Part shown: positions 7,397-14,233 of the stretch, piece by piece
How positions within the stretch are numbered: the stretch's first letter is position 1
How the letters are laid out: every line of letters starts with the position of its first letter
Source: DYJE01 sp964637565
Lineage (GTDB): Bacteria; Desulfobacterota; Desulfobacteria; Desulfobacterales; Desulfolunaceae
DNA length: 23,004 nt
Direction of reading: 5' to 3'
NCBI GenBank assembly: GCA_964637565.1
Contig: CAZWTY010000072.1
Coordinates: 1 to 23,004, forward strand
Notes under the pieces: generated by a model
What the model saw: only the letters and a program-made list of their open reading frames with translations
The model's database searches: none
What the model was told of the DNA's origin: nothing
Translations under genes and position numbers: made by a program

Positions 7397-8956
7397 TCAG
7401 TCCACCAGATAGGTGGCCGCCCTCCGGAGATACCGCTGAAGCTGGTCTTTCTCCCATGCTTCGTCGTAGCCCAGTTCTTTGGCCATGACCCGGACCACGG
7501 CGGGGGCCGCCTCCATGCTGGCGCGGGCGTCCAGGATCAGGGCCCGCGTCCTTCTGGCCAGGACGTCGTCCAGAAAAACCGCCATTTCGTGGCGAACGGC
7601 CCAGACGATTTCGGAGAAACGGTAGGGCAGACGTTCGTGGATCGGCCGATCCAGTTCGGGATCCACTTCCACGATTCGCTTGATGAACCGGGCGTTGTTT
7701 CCGTAAAGTCCGTAAGGCGCGTTGCCCTCGTGGTCCACGGACCAGCCGTTGAGGCTGAGGTTCCGTGTCCGGGACTTCCTGGGCTCAAGGGCTCCGATGG
7801 GAATGGCTGTATCGATGGTGTCTTCGGCCATTTTGCGGTAGGTTGTCCATTTGCCTCCGGCGATGGTGATCAGCCCGGAAGGGGACACGGTCAAGTGGTG
7901 ATCACGAGACAGGGCCGCTGTTTTCTTTCCTCCACCGGCCGTGACCAGGGGACGGATGCCGGCAAAGGCGGAAAGCACGTCAGACGCCGTAGGATCCTTG
8001 GTCAGGTATTTGGCCGCGTGATCCAGGAGAAAGCTCAGTTCTTCTTTGAGAGGCAAAGGTTCGAGGCTGGGCTGGTCGATCGGAGTATCGGTGGTTCCCA
8101 CGATGACACGCCCGTGCCAGGGCACGGCGAAAAGCACCCGGCCGTCTTCGGTGTGGGGAACCAGAATCGCCGCATCGCCTGGAAGAAACGATGAATCGAG
8201 AACAATATGGACACCCTGACTGGGAGAGATGATGTTTTCATGATCCGGCGTATCCATTTTCAGGACCGAATCCACGAAGATTCCTGTGGCGTTGACCACG
8301 CTTTTGGCCATGACTTCGTATTCCTTGCCCGAAAGCTTGTCCACGGCTTGTACTCCTGACACGATGCCGCCTGTCTTGATCAGCCCTTTCACCTGAACGT
8401 AGTTGAGCACACAGGCCCCAAGGTCTTCCGCAGTCTGGGCCAGTGTCACGGCCAGCCTGGCGTCGTCGAACTGCCCGTCGTAATAGATCACCCCCCCTCG
8501 AAGATCTTGGGGTTCCAGAGTCGGAATCTTCTCAAGGACCTTTTCCCGTGTCAGCACCGTGGATTTCTTGAGCCCCAACTTACCGGCCAGCATGTCGTAG
8601 ACCCGAAGGCCGACTCCGTAAAAAGGCCCTTCCCACCAGCTGTAGTTGGGCACAACAAAGGACTGGTGATGCACGAGATGGGGAGCGTTTTGAAGCAGAA
8701 GGCCCCGTTCCTGAAGGGCCTCGAGAACCAGGGAGATGTTGCCCTGCTGAAGATACCGGATGCCCCCGTGGATCAGCTTGGTGCTCCGGCTCGATGTGCC
8801 CTGGGAAAAGTCCCCCTGCTCCACAAGAAGCGTACTGTACCCCCTGGAGGCCGCTTCCACCGCAGCACCAAGCCCCGTAGCCCCGCCTCCGATCACCAGC
8901 ACATCCCAAACCTTCGTTTCGTTCTCAAGCCTTGCCAGCATTTCACTTCGAATCAT
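7397..8956 (-). CDS. glpD: FAD-dependent glycerol-3-phosphate dehydrogenase
   Basis: A 519-aa flavoprotein that oxidises sn-glycerol 3-phosphate to dihydroxyacetone phosphate and feeds electrons to quinone at the membrane. The N-terminal dinucleotide-binding motif VIGGGATGLG (21-30) and the family signature RSTKLIHGGIRYLQ (57-70) are clear. Near the middle lie FAVPWHGRVIVGTTDTP and an AGIRPL segment, and the C-terminal domain is typical of GlpD. The length is close to GlpD rather than to a truncated GlpA. ATG 8956, with GGAGGGG just upstream, is a better start than the GTG at 8980. It is a single gene, divergent from the radical SAM gene. Confidence 0.92.
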   Translation of the reverse strand: MIRSEMLARLENETKVWDVLVIGGGATGLGAAVEAASRGYSTLLVEQGDFSQGTSSRSTKLIHGGIRYLQQGNISLVLEALQERGLLLQNAPHLVHHQSFVVPNYSWWEGPFYGVGLRVYDMLAGKLGLKKSTVLTREKVLEKIPTLEPQDLRGGVIYYDGQFDDARLAVTLAQTAEDLGACVLNYVQVKGLIKTGGIVSGVQAVDKLSGKEYEVMAKSVVNATGIFVDSVLKMDTPDHENIISPSQGVHIVLDSSFLPGDAAILVPHTEDGRVLFAVPWHGRVIVGTTDTPIDQPSLEPLPLKEELSFLLDHAAKYLTKDPTASDVLSAFAGIRPLVTAGGGKKTAALSRDHHLTVSPSGLITIAGGKWTTYRKMAEDTIDTAIPIGALEPRKSRTRNLSLNGWSVDHEGNAPYGLYGNNARFIKRIVEVDPELDRPIHERLPYRFSEIVWAVRHEMAVFLDDVLARRTRALILDARASMEAAPAVVRVMAKELGYDEAWEKDQLQRYLRRAATYLVD

Positions 8957-9305
8957 CTCTCCCCTCCAGAAACCAGGCACCCCGGACGTTCTTCATCCCT
9001 TGCGGTTAAAAGGGATAAACCATCTTTCAAAGGTCTGCGGTTTTTTCATCGTTGTTTTCATGTTGTGGACAGAACAGGCCGGCCCTTTTTCAGATGCGTT
9101 GACGTGAAAGGGCCATAAAATGGTTATACCTTCAACTGGAGTGCTTGTGCAACCCGTATTTCCCCTGCCTGACAAGAAATAAAAAAACCTGGAAATGCGG
9201 AACATTTTTTTCCTGTTTTTTTTAGGAAATACTGGCAATCCATGCGAGGATCTGTTACGACTTTTTCAATTCCATTTCCACTATTCATCTGAAAAGGAAC
9301 GTGCA
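8957..9305. other. 349-base divergent intergenic region
   Basis: It separates glpD (-) from the radical SAM gene (+). It contains an inverted repeat, GGCCCTTT (9081-9088) and AAAGGGCC (9107-9114). Further right is a run of A/T tracts, including T8 flanked by TTTCCT (9209-9214) and AGGAAA (9224-9229). Short frames can be read through it on both strands, but they have low-complexity ends and no ribosome site. I see no convincing promoter pair and no RNA gene. Confidence 0.6.
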
Positions 9306-10391
9306 ATGAAAGATGCCATCTACCCCGCCCTTCAGCTGACCGACGCCTGCAATAAACGATGCCGCGTCTGTCTTCGTGTTCCCGGCCACAAGGTCCATCA
9401 ACTTGACCGGAATGCCTTTGAACGATACCTGACCGACCTCGACCGGCTTTCCACCGTATACCCCATTGGTTTCCAGTTCGTCACAGGAGGTGAACCCACC
9501 ATCTGGAAAGACGACGGCTTGGACGTGGCCGACATCCTGGCCGCCTTGTCCAAAACGGGAAAAATCCGGAGCATCACCATGCCCACCAACGGCAAACGCC
9601 TTGAAAACAAAGAGTTCGCCGAAACATTTCTGGATAAGGTCTCCCGTGGAGTTAACCACCCGGTGATCATCGGCCTGAGCGTGGCCGAGTACCAGGAAAA
9701 CCTCATCGACGGAAAATGCCAGGCCCTCAATCACCTTCTGGCCCACACCGAAAAACCGGGCCACAACATCCTGCCCGTGGCCTTGGTGACGTTGTTCAAA
9801 AAAGACGAGACAGACCAGACCCTGAAAAAGAACTACCCCGGCGTGTTTCAGCGCGTCACCCCCCTTGCCCCCATGGGAGCCGGTAAAAACGAAATTGAGG
9901 AATGCCCGTCCCTGTCCCTTGGGGATAGTGACAAAAAAGGGCTCGGGGCCTTTTATCCCTACTTCAAGAAAGACGTCACAGGCCGGCTTTCCGTCCGGGA
10001 GGAAGATTTTGACGCCATGCCCAACCGGGAGATCATGAACCGCCTGTCCCTGTTCGCCCATTGCGGACGCAGCCCTTTTGTGGACAACGCCTGGCATTAC
10101 TGCCTGCCTTTCAGGGAAAACCCGGACTTCGACCTGGCGAAGGTGGGCGAGATGAAAGAAGACACGATCGACCGTTTCCTTGAAACCATGCCCTTTCTCC
10201 AGCGAATCCGAACCATGGGGGTCCTCGATGCCGCGTTGTCGTATCGTGACCGCCTGACCCGGTCCACCCGGGATAAACTCGACCACTTTTTAAGCCCGGA
10301 CCACCGGGTTTCCGTGGCCTACCGGGGCTGCATGGTCTGCAAGGAACTGACAGAATTAGGGATCTGGGATGAAATCCGAACCCTGTCATGA
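9306..10391 (+). CDS. Radical SAM protein with SPASM-like extra cysteines
   Basis: A 361-aa protein. CxxxCxxC at C15, C19 and C22 (CNKRCRVC) would bind the radical SAM 4Fe-4S cluster; VTGGEPT (59-65) is the usual SAM-contacting GGEP region. Further cysteines at C253, C266, C342 and C345 (GCMVC) could hold an auxiliary cluster, as in SPASM/twitch-domain enzymes. The substrate is unknown: no precursor peptide or maturation partner is visible next to it. The ATG at 9306 follows AAGGAA; an upstream in-frame extension to 9195 is low-complexity and probably untranslated. It lies on the same strand as hgcA, but 177 bases and a hairpin separate them, so co-transcription is uncertain. Confidence 0.88.
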   Translation: MKDAIYPALQLTDACNKRCRVCLRVPGHKVHQLDRNAFERYLTDLDRLSTVYPIGFQFVTGGEPTIWKDDGLDVADILAALSKTGKIRSITMPTNGKRLENKEFAETFLDKVSRGVNHPVIIGLSVAEYQENLIDGKCQALNHLLAHTEKPGHNILPVALVTLFKKDETDQTLKKNYPGVFQRVTPLAPMGAGKNEIEECPSLSLGDSDKKGLGAFYPYFKKDVTGRLSVREEDFDAMPNREIMNRLSLFAHCGRSPFVDNAWHYCLPFRENPDFDLAKVGEMKEDTIDRFLETMPFLQRIRTMGVLDAALSYRDRLTRSTRDKLDHFLSPDHRVSVAYRGCMVCKELTELGIWDEIRTLS

Positions 10392-10397
10392 AAAACA

Positions 10398-10433
10398 GCC
10401 TGCACGGGAAGATCTCTAAACGCCCCTGCAGGC
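10398..10433 (+). terminator. Hairpin after the radical SAM gene (weak terminator)
   Basis: GCCTGCA (10398-10404) pairs with TGCAGGC (10427-10433), and the stem extends inward by GGG/CCC after one mismatch. It begins 7 bases after the stop codon and is followed by a pyrimidine-rich but not T-pure stretch, so it may attenuate rather than end transcription before hgcA. Confidence 0.45.
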
Positions 10434-10460
10434 AGCCCCCTTCTTCATCTTATAAAACGT

Positions 10461-10489
10461 TTGCCAAATCCATGGTTTTGCCCTATGAC
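10461..10489 (+). promoter_or_regulatory. Candidate promoter for hgcAB
   Basis: TTGCCA (10461-10466) and TATGAC (10484-10489) are 17 bases apart, matching 5/6 and 4/6 of the sigma70 consensus. A transcript from here would carry a leader of about 70 bases with a small hairpin, CGGGC/GCCCG (10534-10548), close to the ribosome site of hgcA. Pattern match only. Confidence 0.35.
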
Positions 10490-10568
10490 TCGACTGTGTT
10501 TCATACCCCTTAACTGGGATATGACAGAGACTACGGGCATCAGGCCCGATATATATAAAGGTGGCTCC

Positions 10569-11774
10569 ATGGAAATCATGCCATTTTTGCCGGAAAGGCC
10601 CGAAAAATCACCCGAAGATTCCTCGCCTCGCGGATTGACCAGCGTGGTGTCCGCCATTTTATCCTCTCCCGACCAGTTCGCGGAGGATGTGCCCTGCTGC
10701 GGCCCGCCGGCAGGACCTTCGGCAAGCCCCCATGAACGTCCGGGTTACCGGATCTGTTCTTTTGTGGAAGGTTTCATGGACACGGCCGCCGGATTCGTGC
10801 CCCGGGTCCGTCCAGCTCTAAGCCTTTCGGAACGGGTTTCCACGGTTCTCGTCAGGTGCAACGTCGGACGCAACACATACACGGTGGCTCCGGGGCTTTA
10901 CGCCGTGGGCAACCCGGACAAAGACTCACCGGTTCTGGTCACGGCCAACTACAAACTAACCTTCGACCACCTGAGAAAAGCCCTTGAAAGCATGAACGTT
11001 TTCATCCTCGTCCTCGATACCCGGGGCATCAATGTCTGGTGTGCCGCGGGCAAGAAAACCTTCGGAACCGATGAACTGGTGAACAGGATACGGCTTACGG
11101 GGCTTTCAAACATCGTAGCCCACCGCCGCCTCATCGTTCCCCAGCTGGGAGCCGTGGGCGTTTCGGCGATCCAGGTAAAAAAGCAGTCGGGTTTTTCCGT
11201 GACCTGGGGACCTGTGAACGCCAAGCACATCCCCCGGTTCATTGGGAACGGCATGAATGCGGAACCTGCCATGCGCCGCCTCAGCTTCAGCGTGGTGGAG
11301 CGGGCCGTCCTCGTGCCGGTGGAGTTGTCCCTGGCCGCCAGACCAGCCCTCTGGTTCGCCCTAACCCTTCTTGTGTTTTCCGGCTTCGGACCGGGTGTTT
11401 TCTCGTTTTCCGCCCTTTGGCACCGGGGTCTCCACGCGATCTGGGCCATGACAGCGGGGCTTGCCGCCGGAGCCGTCCTCACCCCGGTTCTCCTGCCCCA
11501 TCTGCCCGGAACCCGATTTTCCGTCAAAGGAGCCCTCGCTGGTTCGGTTCTTTCCCTCCCCGTGGCCGTCATGGCCGGAGATGCGGGATTTTTCGGTGCC
11601 ACCGGTCTGGTTCTCATGGCCTCGGCCGTCAGTTCCTGGCTGGCCATGAATTTTACCGGGGCCACCCCTTTCACCTCTCCATCCGGGGTGGAAAAGGAAA
11701 TGCGACAGGCCATGCCCCTCCAGGTCGCAGCCCTTGCGACAGGTCTTGTTTTCTGGCTTTTTTCAGCTTTTTAG
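10569..11774 (+). CDS. hgcA: HgcA, corrinoid protein for mercury methylation
   Basis: HgcA transfers a methyl group from its corrinoid cofactor to Hg(II), with electrons from HgcB; it is one of two genes essential for methylmercury formation. The diagnostic cap-helix motif NVWCAAGK is at residues 155-162, with the corrin-iron-protein lower-ligand Cys at 158 (codon 11040-11042), followed by KTFGTDELV. Upstream, PGLYAVG, PVLVTANYKLTFD and VLDTRGI are also typical. From about residue 250 on there are four to five hydrophobic membrane segments, as in known HgcA. The start chosen is ATG 10569, preceded by AAGGTGG; the frame stays open to 10461. The N-terminus carries about 65 residues more before the motif than the 338-aa Pseudodesulfovibrio ND132 protein (Cys93), including a CCGPP motif. 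hgcB follows after 24 bases. Confidence 0.96.
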   Translation: MEIMPFLPERPEKSPEDSSPRGLTSVVSAILSSPDQFAEDVPCCGPPAGPSASPHERPGYRICSFVEGFMDTAAGFVPRVRPALSLSERVSTVLVRCNVGRNTYTVAPGLYAVGNPDKDSPVLVTANYKLTFDHLRKALESMNVFILVLDTRGINVWCAAGKKTFGTDELVNRIRLTGLSNIVAHRRLIVPQLGAVGVSAIQVKKQSGFSVTWGPVNAKHIPRFIGNGMNAEPAMRRLSFSVVERAVLVPVELSLAARPALWFALTLLVFSGFGPGVFSFSALWHRGLHAIWAMTAGLAAGAVLTPVLLPHLPGTRFSVKGALAGSVLSLPVAVMAGDAGFFGATGLVLMASAVSSWLAMNFTGATPFTSPSGVEKEMRQAMPLQVAALATGLVFWLFSAF

Positions 11775-11798
11775 GATGTAAAACCAGGGAGAAAACCC

Positions 11799-12086
11799 AT
11801 GGAACATTTCAGGTATCTTGAAAACGTGAGCACGATCCGTCTCGATGCGGAACGTTGCGTGGGCTGTGCTGCCTGTGACACCGTCTGCCCCCATCAGGTG
11901 TTCGCCATGGACCAGGGCAAAGCCCGGCTCGTGGACCGTGACGCCTGCATGGAATGCGGGGCCTGCGCCCTGAACTGCCCAACACTGGCCATCAGCGTCT
12001 CGCCGGGAGTGGGCTGCGCCGCATACATCATCCAGACTTGGATCAAGGGCCCGGAAAAAGCGGCTTGCGACAGTGGATGTTGCTGA
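11799..12086 (+). CDS. hgcB: HgcB, 2[4Fe-4S] ferredoxin for mercury methylation
   Basis: A 95-aa ferredoxin that reduces HgcA's corrinoid and may hand over Hg(II). Two clusters are encoded: C20, C23, C26, C30 (CVGCAACDTVCPHQVF) and C50, C53, C56, C60 (CMECGACALNCP). The HgcB-specific extra cysteine is present at residue 73 in GVGCA, the position reported as essential, and the protein ends in CDSGCC with the typical C-terminal cysteine pair. The ATG at 11799 is preceded by AGGGAGAA. Gene order and spacing after hgcA are standard. It is the most decisive single confirmation that the upstream gene is hgcA rather than another corrinoid protein. Confidence 0.96.
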   Translation: MEHFRYLENVSTIRLDAERCVGCAACDTVCPHQVFAMDQGKARLVDRDACMECGACALNCPTLAISVSPGVGCAAYIIQTWIKGPEKAACDSGCC

Positions 12087-12159
12087 AAACGTAAAAACCG
12101 TCTGTCAGGGATCTAAAGAATGATAAAATCGCACAGCAGTTAATCCAGCGAGCACTATC

Positions 12160-12178
12160 ATGTTGCCATTGTAAACAT
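12160..12178. promoter_or_regulatory. Putative TetR operator, copy 1
   Basis: ATGTTGCCATTGTAAACAT is a 19-base near-palindrome (7 of 9 pairs). It shares the pattern ATGTTG-n-CATTG-nn-AACAT with copy 2, 52 bases downstream. It lies in the 166-base gap between hgcB and the TetR gene. Confidence 0.5.
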
Positions 12179-12183
12179 TTCAT

Positions 12184-12230
12184 TTGACAAATTTCGACCA
12201 TTCACGTATCCATGTTGACATTGACAACAT
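12184..12230 (+). promoter_or_regulatory. Putative promoter plus TetR operator, copy 2
   Basis: ATGTTGACATTGACAACAT (12212-12230) pairs at 8 of 9 positions around a central T. It directly follows a TTGACA (12184-12189) with a weak TATCCA 17 bases on (12207-12212), so a protein bound here would cover the -10 and start of transcription of the TetR gene at 12253. This fits autorepression. The binding protein is inferred from position. Confidence 0.5.
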
Positions 12231-12252
12231 CAAAACGCACCAGGGGAAATGC

Positions 12253-12855
12253 ATGAAAAAGGTGTCTTTATCCTACCACCACGGCAACCTCAGAAGGGCC
12301 CTGATCGACGCGGCCTTAGAGATCATTGGTGAACACGGGGTGAAGGCCCTGTCCATCCGGGAAGTGGCGAAAAAAGCCGGGGTGAGCCACGCGGCTCCTT
12401 ACAGACACTTCAAGGACAAGGACGACCTGCTGTCCGCCGTGGCCATCGAGGGGTTCGACATGGTGATCCAGGACACCCTGGAACGGTTCGAACGTTACAA
12501 GGACACCCCCCTGGAACGTTTCAGGCAGAGCGGGCTGGCCTACATCGACTTCGCGGCGGCCCATCCCTCCCATTACCGGGTGATGTTCTCCTCCTGTGAG
12601 CAGAACGTCACGGACGGGGTGGACAAACATTCCCGGGAAGCGTTCATGATTCTCTACACGTCCATCGCTGAATGCCAGGAAAAAAAACTGGTCAGGGCCC
12701 AGGACACCTTCGAACTGGCCATGGCGGCCTGGTCCCTGGTTCACGGCTACGCCATGCTGGTCATCGACGGGTTCATCAAGGACCCGTCCGACCGGTTGAA
12801 ATACGTGATCACCGACGCCCTGTACCGGGGCTTACGTGACACCAACACACCATAA
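12253..12855 (+). CDS. TetR/AcrR family regulator
   Basis: A 200-aa protein with a clear TetR DNA-binding domain at residues about 11-58: LIDAALEIIGEHG, then IREVAKKAGVS, then APYRHFKDKDDLL. The C-terminal half (FRQSGLAYIDFAAAHPSHYRVMFSS) resembles the WHG-type TetR C-terminal domain. The ATG at 12253 follows AGGGGAA; an upstream extension to 12184 runs through the operator and is unlikely. The ferredoxin-type gene starts 20 bases after its stop, so the pair is an operon. The two matching palindromes upstream are candidate binding sites. Its ligand is unknown; it need not control hgcAB, which lies upstream of the operators. Confidence 0.9.
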   Translation: MKKVSLSYHHGNLRRALIDAALEIIGEHGVKALSIREVAKKAGVSHAAPYRHFKDKDDLLSAVAIEGFDMVIQDTLERFERYKDTPLERFRQSGLAYIDFAAAHPSHYRVMFSSCEQNVTDGVDKHSREAFMILYTSIAECQEKKLVRAQDTFELAMAAWSLVHGYAMLVIDGFIKDPSDRLKYVITDALYRGLRDTNTP

Positions 12856-12875
12856 CGACAAACAAGGGGGCAACC

Positions 12876-13976
12876 ATGTCTGACACACAGGCGGACACCA
12901 TTTACAAAAAACTGGCCAAGGTCCTCGACACCCTGCCCAACGGGTATCCTGAAACGGAAAGCGGAGTGGAGATCAAAATCCTCAAGCTGATCTTCACTCC
13001 GGATGAAGCCGAGCTTTTCTGCGACCTGAGGCTGACCTTCGAAACACCGGATCAGATCGCTCAACGCACCGGCCGCCCGCTGGAAGGACTTGACGAAAAG
13101 CTCACCACCATGTGGAACAGGGGCCAGCTTTTCGGCGTGGATTTCGGAACGGTCAAGATGTTCAAGATGCTTCCTTGGGTGTTCGGCATCTACGAGTTCC
13201 AACTGAAACGCATGACCCGGGAATTCGCCGAACTCTGCGAGGAGTACGGGCCTTTCTTCGGGCCCCAGTTTTTCACCAACACACCCCAGCTCATGCAGGT
13301 GGTTCCTGTGGAAGAGGAGATCTCCACGGAAAGCCTCCAGGTCGCCATGCCCTACGAAAGAATCTCCGCCCTCATCGAAAAAGGCCAGTCCTTCGCCGTC
13401 AACGACTGCATCTGTAAAAAGGAAAAGGAACTCCTGGGCCAGCGCTGCGACAAGCCCATGGAAGTCTGCCTGGCCATCGCCCCTGTTCCCGGAATCTTCG
13501 ACAACCACCCCATGGGTGCCCGTCCCATCACCAAGGAAGAAGCATACGAGGTGCTGAGAAAATCCGAGGAAGCCGGGCTGGTTCACCTGACCAGCAACTT
13601 CGAACACGGCCACATCTTCATCTGCAACTGCTGCGGCTGTTGTTGCGGCGTTCTCAGGTCCATCAACGAAATGGGCATCAACAACGCGGTGAACGCCCAC
13701 TACTATGCGGCCATAGACGGTGACGCCTGCGTGTCCTGCGGTCTGTGCAAAGACGAGCGCTGCCAGATCGGCGCCATCGAGGAGAGCGACGGGACTTACC
13801 GAATCCTTCAGGACAGATGCATCGGCTGCGGAATCTGCATTTCCACCTGTCCGGCGGATGCCATCCGTCTTGTCCGGAAAAACCCCGAAGACATCGTGAA
13901 ACCTCCCGCCGGTGAAACCGAATGGTTCAAAATGCGCGGCGGCATGCGCGGCGTGGATTTCAGTGCCTACGAATAA
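12876..13976 (+). CDS. Winged-helix / multi-cluster 4Fe-4S binding protein
   Basis: A 366-aa soluble protein. Residues about 33-95 look like a winged helix-turn-helix (ILKLIFTPDEAELF, then TPDQIAQRTGRP). Then come several cysteine groups: C178, C180, C191, C198; a dense group C250, C252, C253, C255, C256, C257 (CNCCGCCC); and two ferredoxin motifs, C285-C288-C291-C296 (the fourth Cys is one residue later than usual and lacks the following Pro) and C315-C318-C321-C325 (CIGCGICISTCP). Similar proteins occur in Desulfobacterota, often annotated only as 4Fe-4S ferredoxin; a redox or electron-transfer role is likely but the partner is unknown. AAGGGGG precedes the ATG. It is co-transcribed with the TetR gene. 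Confidence 0.88.
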   Translation: MSDTQADTIYKKLAKVLDTLPNGYPETESGVEIKILKLIFTPDEAELFCDLRLTFETPDQIAQRTGRPLEGLDEKLTTMWNRGQLFGVDFGTVKMFKMLPWVFGIYEFQLKRMTREFAELCEEYGPFFGPQFFTNTPQLMQVVPVEEEISTESLQVAMPYERISALIEKGQSFAVNDCICKKEKELLGQRCDKPMEVCLAIAPVPGIFDNHPMGARPITKEEAYEVLRKSEEAGLVHLTSNFEHGHIFICNCCGCCCGVLRSINEMGINNAVNAHYYAAIDGDACVSCGLCKDERCQIGAIEESDGTYRILQDRCIGCGICISTCPADAIRLVRKNPEDIVKPPAGETEWFKMRGGMRGVDFSAYE

Positions 13977-13984
13977 GATCCCTT

Positions 13985-14022
13985 CCGCCATCCGTTCCAG
14001 GGAAAACCTTGCCGGATGGCGG
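13985..14022 (+). terminator. Hairpin terminator after the 4Fe-4S gene
   Basis: CCGCCATCCG (13985-13994) and CGGATGGCGG (14013-14022) form a perfect 10-base stem with an 18-base loop, starting 8 bases after the stop codon. The following sequence is T-rich only in patches, so termination may be partial. Confidence 0.55.
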
Positions 14023-14052
14023 TCTTCATACCTTTACCTCTGTTTTATACCT

Positions 14053-14102
14053 TTCTATTCTCATTCGATTGTAATAGAATAAAGCCATCCTTAACGGGTT
14101 AA
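14053..14102. repeat. Two inverted repeats upstream of the PhoH gene
   Basis: TTCTATT (14053-14059) and AATAGAA (14073-14079) form a 7-base inverted repeat with a 13-base spacer. A second short palindrome, TTAACGGGTTAA, follows at 14091-14102. Both lie in the otherwise empty 257-base gap between the 4Fe-4S gene and the PhoH gene and could be regulatory. Confidence 0.35.
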
Positions 14103-14233
14103 GATCTCGTCACCGTCACCGGAAGGCCTTAAGGGGCAGGACGCACATCAGGACCGGTCCGCCCGATTCCCGAAGATCTGTGAACAGATCAAAGAAGGCC
14201 TTCTTCGCAGCAGACCCTCAGCCAAGGAGCCCT

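Noticed and set aside
9195..9305. N-terminal extension of the radical SAM protein
   Set aside because: Phe-rich translation of T tracts; AAGGAA positions the start at 9306 and the CxxxCxxC motif is then near the N-terminus as usual.
8993..9306. Small minus-strand ORFs in the glpD-radical SAM gap
   Set aside because: No ribosome site, no recognisable sequence, mutually overlapping frames.
10949..11713. 254-aa minus-strand frame inside hgcA
   Set aside because: Arg/Pro/Thr-rich translation typical of an antisense frame in GC-rich DNA; hgcA is certain.
12747..13991. 414-aa minus-strand frame opposite the 4Fe-4S gene
   Set aside because: Codon-bias shadow; the plus strand encodes conserved cysteine motifs with a ribosome site.
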